Of a stretch of DNA of 64,000 bases, positions 7,935 through 16,809 are shown one piece after another (positions within the stretch are counted from its first letter, which is position 1; the number at the start of each line of letters is the position of its first letter). The notes under the pieces were generated by a model. The model did not search any database. It was not told where the DNA came from and saw only the letters and a program-made list of their open reading frames with translations. Source of the DNA: Roseateles_B sp041905785 (GTDB taxonomy: Bacteria; Pseudomonadota; Gammaproteobacteria; Burkholderiales; Burkholderiaceae_C); assembly GCA_041905785.1 (NCBI GenBank), contig JAYRKJ010000025.1:1-64000 (forward strand). Direction: 5' to 3'. The position numbers were made by a program, and so were the translations under genes.

Positions 7935-8810
7935 ATGACGTATAGCGAGGGAACACCGGGAGCCGCGCAGGTTCCCCTGGGAAGTATCGAGCCACATGCT
8001 GCCATGCTGACGGCGCCGCCCAAGGACCAATTGCTGTACAAGCTAGTGAAAATTGAGCACTTGCTGGCTTCTCTAGACAGCAGCTATCTTCATTTCAATC
8101 GCGTAGACCGGTACGCAGACTTCCCAGGCGCGGACCCTAACGATGGGGCTCAACTATTGCAGGATAGACTTGGCAACAAGTCATCCCGTTTCGTAAGGTC
8201 GCCGAGCTATTCTGCGGCGGACTACTACGACCAGGCGCGCAGTCGCACATACGCTTGCTGCTTCTCACTTATGAACTCGGCGCACATATGGTCGGAGTAC
8301 GCCAATGGTGGCAAGCACGGCAAGGTATGCCTCGTGTTCCATTTCGGTCGGTTGCGTGCACGCCTCAATCAGACTCTCGACCCTGCAACGGCGGCGCTCG
8401 AGTATGGAGGCATTCGTTACAGGCAGTTCTTCTCGGTCAACTACGGCATCGTGAGCTATGTGGACTGGGCCAAACACCAGGCAAATGGTGAACGCCTCCA
8501 GAACCCGGTCTCGTACACATATCTGAAGGACACCAGGTACAGCGCAGAGCGCGAGTTTCGAGTCTCGCTCGCTGCAATCGGCATCGGGCAGCTAGTCATC
8601 GGCGGGGCCGAATTCATCTTCCCTGAAAGCTTACCTGTCGCCTTTGACTTTCGGGAGGCCTTGGCCGACGGAACACTTGAGCGGCTGGAGATTGCACCTG
8701 ATGGTGACCGGGCATTTCTGGAAGCCGAGCTGAATCGGCGCGGCATCGCCAAAGTGGTCGATAAGCCAAGCGTCTCAGAATCAACTGGACGACCTGATTT
8801 TCTGGCATGA
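7935..8810 (+). CDS. DUF2971 family protein
   Basis: About 291 residues. The features match DUF2971 proteins, many of which lie in defence islands: LLYKLVKIEHLLASL near the start, a HFNRVDRYADFPGA-type stretch, an aromatic-rich CCFSLMNSAHIWSEYANG core and CLVFHF. Function of the family is unknown; abortive-infection roles have been proposed. The start is uncertain: ATG 7935 is used, GTG 7863 is in frame upstream and ATG 8004 downstream, and none has a good Shine-Dalgarno. It stands alone between a terminator and the DISARM-like operon, separated from the latter by about 200 bp. Confidence 0.75.
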   Translation: MTYSEGTPGAAQVPLGSIEPHAAMLTAPPKDQLLYKLVKIEHLLASLDSSYLHFNRVDRYADFPGADPNDGAQLLQDRLGNKSSRFVRSPSYSAADYYDQARSRTYACCFSLMNSAHIWSEYANGGKHGKVCLVFHFGRLRARLNQTLDPATAALEYGGIRYRQFFSVNYGIVSYVDWAKHQANGERLQNPVSYTYLKDTRYSAEREFRVSLAAIGIGQLVIGGAEFIFPESLPVAFDFREALADGTLERLEIAPDGDRAFLEAELNRRGIAKVVDKPSVSESTGRPDFLA

Positions 8811-9017
8811 CGCCAACCGGGGTCTGGAATCGGTCCGGAATCTGCAGATGGAGCGAGGCCCCCTCACAAACACGGTTGTCCAGAAGAGAATCCTCGCGCA
8901 GAATGATTCACGATGCTTGCGCCAGACGCGGCACGAAAGACGTGGCAGGGAGGCCGCAGATGAACACGAGGATGTCGGAGCAGCGACAGGCGGATAGCCG
9001 GAACATTGAAGCTACCC

Positions 9018-10916
9018 ATGGGCCGTATGCCCGTAGCCTCTAACCAACCGCAGAGCTCTCTGCTTTCCCGCGTCAACTGGCGCGGCCTCGGGCGTCGAGC
9101 TGCGAAGGAGCTGAGTAACCGAGAGGTGCATTCGCCGGTGGTCTCGTCCTATCGGTGGTGGGCACGTCGACCTCACAGCGTTATGGGTGCCCTGCTGGAC
9201 GCAGCAGTCGCCAAATACGGAAAAACCCTCGTTGTGGCTGACCCTTTTAGTGGCGGCGGCACGGTGACATTCGAGGCAGCACGCCGCGGGCTGAAAGCGT
9301 ACGCGCAAGACCTTTACCCGTGGCCAGCCCGTGGCTTAGCGTCAGCCCTGTCCGCGTGTAAGGCCGACGTATTGGAGCTCGCCTCGCAACAGGCGCTGCA
9401 AGCGCTAGAACCGCTTCGCAACCAGTATCGAACCGCATCCGGAGCCGAGCTAAGTCACGTCTTGAGGGTACGCACGGCGGACTGCGCAAGCTGCCGGAAG
9501 CTCGTCTATGAGTTTCCACACGCGCTGGTATCCCTGACCAGTAGACGCGTCGGAGACCAAAACGCATTCTTCGGCTGCCGGCTATGCGGCGACGTGACCC
9601 GTCGCAACCGGAGGGTGTCTACCTTTACTTGTAGCGGATGCAAGGCTCGGCAGACCGTGGCAGATTCGACTGGCTGCCCGCACTGTGGGCATGACGTGCA
9701 GATTCCGAAAGGATGGGCTCCTGTACTCGTCCAGGAGCTTGTAAAAGACGGGCGGAAGCTCAAAGCCGTACTGAGAAAAATTGAGGACGGCGACCCCGTC
9801 GACTTCGAATCGGCGGGCCTCGTTTCCCCTGGGTTATCCCTCGAGATTCAACCGGGCAAGGAAACGAAGCGGCTTCTAGACAATGGCTTTGCCTGCTGGG
9901 GCGACTTGTATACGCGGCGCCAAGCGGAGGCACTCGAGAAGGCCCTGACCACAGTGCGCTCGTTGAAAGTCGATGCCGCCACGCGCGACCGCCTCGCCTT
10001 TAGCATCCTCGGGGCCGCGGAAATGCCGGCCTTCCTCAGTCGTTGGGACCGCTTCAACCTCAAGCCATTTGAGGGCATGGCGAACCACCGCTACACCCAG
10101 TCAACGCTTACCGTCGAATCGAACTTGCTGTCCCCCGTCGGACGGGGAACATTGCCCCGTCGGCTTGAATCTGCGGCACAAGCGCTCCACTGGCTCATCG
10201 AAGCCCAGAGCACGCTCCCGCGCGTGGTAACTACTCAAACCGGCCGTAAGGGCCGTAAGCGCACCGAGTGGGACGTTATGGTTACGACAGGGAGTAGCGT
10301 TCGGCAAGAACTATGTGACCGGTCCGTTAGCGTCGTCATCACCGACCCGCCCTACTTCGACGATGTGCAGTACGGCGAACTGGCGCGCCTCTTCCACACT
10401 TGGCTTCGTATCTATGACCCTACCGTCGTTATAGACGAATCACAGGAAGCGGTGCCGAACTCGAGCCGAGGCGTCTCTGCCGCCGACTATGAGCAGACGA
10501 TTGCGGCGTGCCTCGCCGAGAGCCGCAGGACGCTGAAGGCGGACGGCCGCCTCATCTTGACGTTCCACAACAAGAAGCTGCCGGCTTGGCGTGCCCTTGC
10601 AGGAGCAATTGGTAAAGCAGGCTTTGCAGTCAGCTCGCTTGCCGCTGTTCTGGCGGAAAACCGCGCAGACCATTGCAAGAGAAACGTGAATGCAATGCTC
10701 CATGACCTGGTCATCGAGTGCGTCGCGGTAGGCCCAGATGCCCCTAGCAAGCCCCAACTTGTGTTTCGACCTACCTCTGTTGCAGAGAAGAATCTGGCGG
10801 CCATAGGCCTGGCACTCGCTCATTGCGCCGCTGGCCACTGCCCTGACAAATTGCAAGGGTCGTACCTCGAGCATCTCGAGGCTCTTGGCACCAAGACTCG
10901 TCTCATAGGGGCGTGA
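9018..10916 (+). CDS. DISARM-associated DNA methylase (DUF1156-like, DPPY amino-methyltransferase with zinc ribbon)
   Basis: About 632 residues from ATG 9018 (TTG 9006 and ATG 9027 are alternatives). The N-terminus has the DUF1156-style NREVHSPVVSSYRWWARRP block. The SAM-binding motif DPFSGGG lies near residue 76 and the catalytic DPPY near 443, so motif order is I then IV with a long target-recognition region between. DPPY indicates methylation of an exocyclic amino group (N6-adenine or N4-cytosine). Inserted at about residues 155-228 are paired cysteines (CASC, CRLC, CSGC, CPHC) of zinc-ribbon type. Its TGA is followed immediately by the next ATG, making it the first gene of the defence operon. 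The expected role is marking self DNA. Classical class 2 DISARM carries a C5-cytosine methylase instead, so this is a substitution. Confidence 0.85.
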   Translation: MGRMPVASNQPQSSLLSRVNWRGLGRRAAKELSNREVHSPVVSSYRWWARRPHSVMGALLDAAVAKYGKTLVVADPFSGGGTVTFEAARRGLKAYAQDLYPWPARGLASALSACKADVLELASQQALQALEPLRNQYRTASGAELSHVLRVRTADCASCRKLVYEFPHALVSLTSRRVGDQNAFFGCRLCGDVTRRNRRVSTFTCSGCKARQTVADSTGCPHCGHDVQIPKGWAPVLVQELVKDGRKLKAVLRKIEDGDPVDFESAGLVSPGLSLEIQPGKETKRLLDNGFACWGDLYTRRQAEALEKALTTVRSLKVDAATRDRLAFSILGAAEMPAFLSRWDRFNLKPFEGMANHRYTQSTLTVESNLLSPVGRGTLPRRLESAAQALHWLIEAQSTLPRVVTTQTGRKGRKRTEWDVMVTTGSSVRQELCDRSVSVVITDPPYFDDVQYGELARLFHTWLRIYDPTVVIDESQEAVPNSSRGVSAADYEQTIAACLAESRRTLKADGRLILTFHNKKLPAWRALAGAIGKAGFAVSSLAAVLAENRADHCKRNVNAMLHDLVIECVAVGPDAPSKPQLVFRPTSVAEKNLAAIGLALAHCAAGHCPDKLQGSYLEHLEALGTKTRLIGA

Positions 10917-13262
10917 ATGTGGGACAGCGCACTTCAAGTCTCTACGCAACCCGTCACTGACGCGCTGCTTCATCGGTCCGTCCTTCCCAACAGCGCGCTC
11001 GCTTTTGAGAAGGTCAGTGGGGTCATTGCCGTACGCACGGCGCTGCGCACCCGGGTCGCTGAACAGACTCTGCTGTTTGTGGTTCCAGAAGCCACGGCGG
11101 CTACCGCTCGACACGTCGCGGCGGCGCTGCTTATCGGCGACCACGCCCATACGCATGCACACATTGAGGGACGACTTCCCACCGAGGAAGCGAGACCCCT
11201 ATTTAAGGGTGACATGCTGCTCATCACCCAGGCGGTATCCGAGTCCAAATTGTCGCTCGAGGACCTTCCAATTGGACGCGGCCAGCGGCTCTCGGACATA
11301 TGGGAGGTCACACCTCTATCCAAGTACACCGCGGCCAAGTCGGACAAGCCCCGTATGTTCGTGGCGAACCCCGGCTGGCTCGCAAAAAGTGCGTCTGGTC
11401 GTCGATTCGGCGCAGTCATCATTGATGCCTCGCACCCACGCACGCTTGTCCAGCTCGCCGAGCTCGTCAAACTCGCCAACGGCTGCACCAGTTTGCGATT
11501 TGCAGTGTGCCCCCCACCTGGCGATGCAGTACTTGCAGCGTGTGGCTACCCGAGAAAGGCAAGCGTCTGGGCCTGGGACCCTCAGGCGCAGTTAGATGCG
11601 CAGACCGCCGTTGAGGCCGAGGACCCTGTCCCTCACAAGGTTGCCGACCGCTTTCTGTGGGTCTGTGACTCGGACACTGAAGCCAGCAACGCATTGGCCG
11701 AACTGCATCGCCGTCTCATGGCGGCAGCAAAGGCCGCTGCGGGCCGTCCATACCCAGGCTTGAAGCAGTGCTGGTCCATCTACAACCGGCTCCGACAGGT
11801 GGTCGTGCCGCTGTCTCAGCTTGAACAAGCTGCGGCAACATCCTGGGCCGGAAGCCTGCGGATTCGAATCGACGAGCTCGACTCTGTCAGCGGGCATGGC
11901 GATGTCTGCTGGGACACCACATGGCCTGGCTTGGTAAAGGCCACCAAGGAGGCCTATGAACTCATGCTCAAGCGGAAGGAAACCGCCAAGTTCTGGGCCG
12001 TTGCATCAAATATCGAGGCGTTCCTGACCTCAACTGCGCCGCTGCTTCGGGTAGTCGTGGGGTCTGAGCCCGAGCTTCAAATACTGGTCTCAGAGCTGGA
12101 GAGGTCGGTCGGTGGCTTTGCCACGGCTCTCGCCTGTGGTCGGATTGAATTCGTCACTGCGGGCCGAGAAGCCAGACTGGTGGCTGAAGGTCAACTCGCA
12201 CCGACCATCCTGTTGTGCCCCCGCACCAACGGGCATCGGTACCTCGACGTCTTTCCATCTCACCGTGTCGATGAGTTCCTCTACCCGCATGAGGTTGAGT
12301 TCGAGCGCGCGTCGCAAAGCAGACTCTACGGCGCCTGGACTCGAGCTTTAGACGATGCGGAGCGAATACGTCTGCTTGAGCCGCTTGGCTTCCGTGCGCC
12401 AAAGTCAATCGCATCCCGTGCCGCGCCACTGCGCCCAAGTCTGACGATTCGTGGAACAAGCGGGCACTCAGTCCAACTCGTGACCGACGCGCCGGTCGAG
12501 GCTGAACTCGACTTCGATAGCCTCACCAGCGGCCACCACGCCAGCGACTTGTTCGGAGAGCAAGGCCCGGCAAACTATGGCGGAGGCTCCTACATTGGCA
12601 CTGCAGTCGAAGTTCGCTTTATGCGTGGCGATTCGCATGTCTACTACCCGGGGCAGCGAGTCGATGTTTTCTTCTCGGAGTCGGAGTCGATTCAACGATT
12701 CCATCCGAGCGACCTTCGTCCTGGCTGGCAGGTCGTCTCGTTCGTTGATGGGCACTACGACGGACTCTTCCAGCGGCTCGGCGAGGTAGTCACCGCCCGC
12801 ATGAAAGCGGATGAACGAGTGGCTCTTGAGCTGTGGCGCAAGACGAAGGAAAGCATCATCTCGCGGTATTCGAGCAAGAAGACCCTGTTCGAACATCTTG
12901 TCGCCAACGGCCTGACGTCTAGCTACGGAACCTTCCTCACTTGGTTCCGGGATGGGGATGAAGAAACGATTGCCCCTCAGCAGTACGACGAATTCAAGGT
13001 GTTGGCCAGGGAGGCAGACATCTACCGCGCCCAAGTTTTCCTCGATGCCACTTTCAAGGCCGTCCAGCACGAGCGCGGGCGCAATCGGGCAGCAGGTCGA
13101 AAGCTCAAGAACTTTCTGCGCGCAGTCATTTCGGGCGACGGTTATGAGGAGGCGCTGACCAGCGCTCGAAAGCTCGATGCCGCGCTGCATGACGTACTCG
13201 CGGCTGTGGAGGTGCTTGAGGTTGCCTCGGTCCATCAAATTCAGAGGAGCACCGATGTCTAG
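10917..13262 (+). CDS. drmE: DrmE-like DISARM protein
   Basis: 781 residues with no classical enzyme motif visible. The N-terminal half has alternating beta/alpha character with segments such as LLFVVPEATAA, DMLLITQAV and FGAVIIDASH, reminiscent of a degenerate nucleotide-hydrolase fold. The C-terminal region (about 630-770) is helical, with a helix-turn-helix-like stretch (LFEHLVANGLTSSYGTFLTW, then IAPQQYDEFKVLA) and a basic HERGRNRAAGRKLKNFLRA helix. Length, position before drmA and this C-terminal pattern fit DrmE of class 2 DISARM. The assignment is made from memory of the family, so moderate. It starts at the base after the methylase stop and overlaps drmA by 8 bp. Confidence 0.65.
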   Translation: MWDSALQVSTQPVTDALLHRSVLPNSALAFEKVSGVIAVRTALRTRVAEQTLLFVVPEATAATARHVAAALLIGDHAHTHAHIEGRLPTEEARPLFKGDMLLITQAVSESKLSLEDLPIGRGQRLSDIWEVTPLSKYTAAKSDKPRMFVANPGWLAKSASGRRFGAVIIDASHPRTLVQLAELVKLANGCTSLRFAVCPPPGDAVLAACGYPRKASVWAWDPQAQLDAQTAVEAEDPVPHKVADRFLWVCDSDTEASNALAELHRRLMAAAKAAAGRPYPGLKQCWSIYNRLRQVVVPLSQLEQAAATSWAGSLRIRIDELDSVSGHGDVCWDTTWPGLVKATKEAYELMLKRKETAKFWAVASNIEAFLTSTAPLLRVVVGSEPELQILVSELERSVGGFATALACGRIEFVTAGREARLVAEGQLAPTILLCPRTNGHRYLDVFPSHRVDEFLYPHEVEFERASQSRLYGAWTRALDDAERIRLLEPLGFRAPKSIASRAAPLRPSLTIRGTSGHSVQLVTDAPVEAELDFDSLTSGHHASDLFGEQGPANYGGGSYIGTAVEVRFMRGDSHVYYPGQRVDVFFSESESIQRFHPSDLRPGWQVVSFVDGHYDGLFQRLGEVVTARMKADERVALELWRKTKESIISRYSSKKTLFEHLVANGLTSSYGTFLTWFRDGDEETIAPQQYDEFKVLAREADIYRAQVFLDATFKAVQHERGRNRAAGRKLKNFLRAVISGDGYEEALTSARKLDAALHDVLAAVEVLEVASVHQIQRSTDV

Positions 13263-16200
13263 CGCCGTGTACGCACCTACCTATCGTGACGAGCTCGCGC
13301 TCTCGCATCACTTCATCAGAGTACTCGAACAGCGGCTTGCTGGCCGCGACTCCACACGTCGAACCAACGTGCACCCCCTCGACTGGTGCCACCTTGGGGT
13401 AATAGGGCCGACGAAGCAGCAACATGCTCCTGTAGACCTCGACGCTTCAGCTTTGGAGGCTGAGCCGGCACCTGAGGGCGCTGACGCAGGAGTGCAAGCG
13501 TCGTCTTCGGCCCAAGGGAAGCCGGCCTTGCGGCCGGCGAGCCAGCCAACTGCTGATAAGGGCGCACGCGCACAGGCCGAAGTTGACGAAGTAGACGAGC
13601 CGAGAGTTTCCGTCGACAAGAGGGACGACAAGGAAAGCATGCGCCGGCCGCCGTCGGCCATAGGGTTTGAGGTCCTTGTCCAGCCCAACGAAAAGGGAGA
13701 AATCGGCTTGACGTTGGACGCGAGCTTTTGCGTCTTCACCAAGCATCTTCCAACCTGGAGCGAGCAGACTGGAGTGCTGGAAACCGCCTCCGCGGGAGCG
13801 CCCCTCGCTGACGTCGTTCAACGCTGGCCGCTTTCCGTCAAGAACATTCGCATTCGAGTTCCAAAGTCGGGCGGTGTCTTCCACGACGAGGGCGTTGTCC
13901 AAGCCGTTCTGGCTAAGGCCCTCCGTGACGCATTCGACAGCGCTGACGTCGAGCGGCTGTGGCCGGGAACCCGCCCCAAGGTCAGCGAGCCCGACCTCAA
14001 GACCAAGGAAGCCTTCGATGCCTTCATGGCCAGCCGGGTCAGTGGCCTTGCCTCCGACGAGTGGCAGATGCAGGCCTCTTTGGAGGTGCGGGCGACCGTT
14101 CGGCCTGATGGGAAAGTTCGAATCGGGTGCTACTTCAAGAACGACACGCCCGAGACGCCGCCGTTGACAAAAGGTAAGGGCCTCAAAGATGCCTTCAAGG
14201 TTATCAGCGACGTTCGAATCGAAGCCTCCTTCGAAGCTGGGGAACTCGTGCCCATCGAAATCCTGCCTGTGCCGCAGGACTACCAGTACGACCGACGCGT
14301 CTGGGCGGTGGGCCACAACACGAGCGTCCGCGCCGACCTTGATGCCGGTACCGTGCAGACGGCAGCGCTTGCCGTCTACGAGCAGCCGCGCATCATGACG
14401 CGCGACGCTGTGAAGGCGCGGTTCGCGGCCCTGTCAACCGAGCCGTTCCAGACGCTTGACGCCATCTATGTGGCGATGCTCGAGTACCAGCGGGACTGGA
14501 AAGAGCGCGTGCTCGACGGAAATGACCTGGGTCTGGATGCGTCGGCGCTCGCCGAGTGCACGCATGACTACAACGGTTTCGTCGACGAGATTCGGCGGTT
14601 CGCGTGCGGGGTCGCTGCGCTCAAGGCCGACGAACGGCTCCTGCGTGCGTTCCGGGCCGCGAACCGAGTGTTCGGCAGGCTCGCCAACGGGTATGACTCC
14701 TGGCGGTTGTTCCAGCTGGTCTACATCGTTACGCAGCTCCCGGCATTGGCAATCCGCGAGAACTTCGTCGAAGGTCAGTACCCCGCGGGTGAGAAGCGCA
14801 GCTGGAAGGACGTGCTCGATTGGGGCGACGTCCTTTGGTTTCGCACCGGCGGCGGCAAGACGGAGGCGTACCTGGGTCTCGCCTGCTGCGCAATGCTCTA
14901 CGACCGGCTACGCGGGAAGTCCTTCGGCATGACGGCGTGGCTGCGATTTCCGCTGCGCATGCTCAGCATCCAGCAGCTGCAACGGGCAATGCGCGTCATC
15001 TGGGAGACTGAGCAGGAGCGGTTGCAGGTGCTCGGTGAAGCGGCGAATCAGTCCGCGCCCATCCGCTTGGGCTACTTCGTCGGAAGTACCACCACTCCAA
15101 ACAGCCTCTCCCCGGAGTACCTGAGCAACCTGACCACGGACGACAAGCTCGAATGGGTTCGCGCTGTCCCTGACTGTCCTGCGTGCTTGGGCCGCGGCAC
15201 CGTCAAGGTGAAGGCGGACATCCAGGGGGTTCGATTTCGGCACGTCTGCTCCGCGTGCAACGTGGAGCTGCCGCTCGATGTCTCAGACGATGAGGTTTAC
15301 CGACACCTGCCCGCCCTGGTCGTCGGAACCATCGACAAGATGGCGACCGTGGGCCAGCAGTCGAAGTTCGGGCTGCTTTGGGGTGGCGCAAAGTGGAAGT
15401 GTCCCGAGCACGGCTACGCGTTCGGCGAGTACTGTTCGGCTTTTGGCTGCAAAGTCGACAAGAAGCAGCGCAGGACTGTCAAGCCGCGTGATGCGGCACC
15501 TGCCCTGCACATCCAGGATGAGCTTCATCTCTTGCAGGAGGAGCTCGGCGCATTCGCGGGACACTACGAAACGCTGATTCGGCACTGCGAGGCGGAAGTT
15601 GGCGGCAAGCCCTCCAAGGTGATTGCGGCTACCGCGACCATCGAAGGCTTCGAGAACCAGGTGCGTCACCTCTATGGCGTCAAGGACGCACGACGCTTCC
15701 CTGGACGTGGCTATGACCGCATGAAGAGCTTCTACGCAGAGCCCGACAAGGACGAGCACCAGACCCCGAAGACGGCGCGCATCTTCGTCGCCTTCAAGAG
15801 CCCTTCGCTCTCGCCGGCAGACGCATCGGCCTACTGCACGGAAATCCTGCACACCGAAATTGGCAGCCTGTTCAGCAACCCGTCGGTTGCCCTGGCCTTC
15901 CTGCAGGACGCAAGAACAGACGCAGACGTCGCCGCACTATTGAGGCATTACACGACGACGCTGAACTACGTCGGAAGTCTGCCCAAGGGCTCCCGTGTCC
16001 GTCAGGCGCTCGAAGAGGTGGCGGCGAAGGTTCGGCCTGGGGCTCGTGAGCTGAACGTTGAGTTCCACTCGAGCCGTTCGAGCAGCGCGGAGGTGGCGGA
16101 CGTGGTGCACCGCGTCGAAGCCCCTCCACAGTGGAACGACGAAAGCTTCTTGGATGCGCTCGTTGCAACCAGCATGATTAGTCACGGGGTTGACCTGGAA

Positions 16201-16806
16201 CGGGTGAACCTCATGACGATGGACGGCGTGCCGGAGGAGACCGCGGAATACATCCAGGCTTCAAGCCGCAGCGGCCGTCGTCACGTCGGCATCGTCGTGG
16301 TTGTCTTGGCCAGCTTCTCCCTGCGGGCATCGAGCATCTATCACCGGTTCCTCGAGTACCACCAGCACTTGGACCGCATGGTTTCGCCCGTCCCGGTAAA
16401 CCGCTTCGCAAAATACGCCGCTCAGCGCACGCTGCCAGGCATCGTCCTCGGGCTGGTCTACGGTAAGCACGTGGCGCAGACGGGCAACTCTGGCCTGAAC
16501 ATGCGAAGCAACGCAAACCAGCTCATGAGCGACATGGGACCTGACTTCCTGGACGAGCTCAAGGCTGCCTACTCGCTGGGCGACAACGTGTACGACTCGC
16601 GGCTTGAGCAGGCACTCGGAAGCGTGCTGGAGGCCCAGCTTGACGTCGTCCAGATGTCTATCCGCAACAGCAACGAGAAGAAGGTCAAGGACGCTGTTCG
16701 ACCCGCCCCGATGACGAGCTTGCGCGATGTGGAGGCCGGGGTGCCGTTCTGGCCTGACCAGTGCGACTCGCGACTGCTGACCTTCGTGCAGCGCAGCAAG
16801 GACTGA
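13255..16806 (+). CDS. drmA: DISARM helicase DrmA
   Basis: 1183 residues; the true start is ATG 13255 with AGAGGAG just upstream, giving an 8-bp overlap with the DrmE-like gene. Superfamily 2 helicase motifs are clear: Walker A in FRTGGGKTEAYLGL (about 528-541), DELH Walker B (about 755), ATATIEG (about 791), SHGVDL (about 972) and the arginine-finger QASSRSGRRHVG (about 1003). A CxxC...CxxC zinc site (CPAC, CSAC) sits at about 640-668. The first 150 residues include a Q/A/E-rich disordered segment. DrmA is the DISARM core helicase that with DrmB and DrmC restricts incoming phage DNA. All motifs look intact, so the helicase should be active. Confidence 0.93.
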   Translation: MSSAVYAPTYRDELALSHHFIRVLEQRLAGRDSTRRTNVHPLDWCHLGVIGPTKQQHAPVDLDASALEAEPAPEGADAGVQASSSAQGKPALRPASQPTADKGARAQAEVDEVDEPRVSVDKRDDKESMRRPPSAIGFEVLVQPNEKGEIGLTLDASFCVFTKHLPTWSEQTGVLETASAGAPLADVVQRWPLSVKNIRIRVPKSGGVFHDEGVVQAVLAKALRDAFDSADVERLWPGTRPKVSEPDLKTKEAFDAFMASRVSGLASDEWQMQASLEVRATVRPDGKVRIGCYFKNDTPETPPLTKGKGLKDAFKVISDVRIEASFEAGELVPIEILPVPQDYQYDRRVWAVGHNTSVRADLDAGTVQTAALAVYEQPRIMTRDAVKARFAALSTEPFQTLDAIYVAMLEYQRDWKERVLDGNDLGLDASALAECTHDYNGFVDEIRRFACGVAALKADERLLRAFRAANRVFGRLANGYDSWRLFQLVYIVTQLPALAIRENFVEGQYPAGEKRSWKDVLDWGDVLWFRTGGGKTEAYLGLACCAMLYDRLRGKSFGMTAWLRFPLRMLSIQQLQRAMRVIWETEQERLQVLGEAANQSAPIRLGYFVGSTTTPNSLSPEYLSNLTTDDKLEWVRAVPDCPACLGRGTVKVKADIQGVRFRHVCSACNVELPLDVSDDEVYRHLPALVVGTIDKMATVGQQSKFGLLWGGAKWKCPEHGYAFGEYCSAFGCKVDKKQRRTVKPRDAAPALHIQDELHLLQEELGAFAGHYETLIRHCEAEVGGKPSKVIAATATIEGFENQVRHLYGVKDARRFPGRGYDRMKSFYAEPDKDEHQTPKTARIFVAFKSPSLSPADASAYCTEILHTEIGSLFSNPSVALAFLQDARTDADVAALLRHYTTTLNYVGSLPKGSRVRQALEEVAAKVRPGARELNVEFHSSRSSSAEVADVVHRVEAPPQWNDESFLDALVATSMISHGVDLERVNLMTMDGVPEETAEYIQASSRSGRRHVGIVVVVLASFSLRASSIYHRFLEYHQHLDRMVSPVPVNRFAKYAAQRTLPGIVLGLVYGKHVAQTGNSGLNMRSNANQLMSDMGPDFLDELKAAYSLGDNVYDSRLEQALGSVLEAQLDVVQMSIRNSNEKKVKDAVRPAPMTSLRDVEAGVPFWPDQCDSRLLTFVQRSKD

Positions 16807-16809
16807 GAA

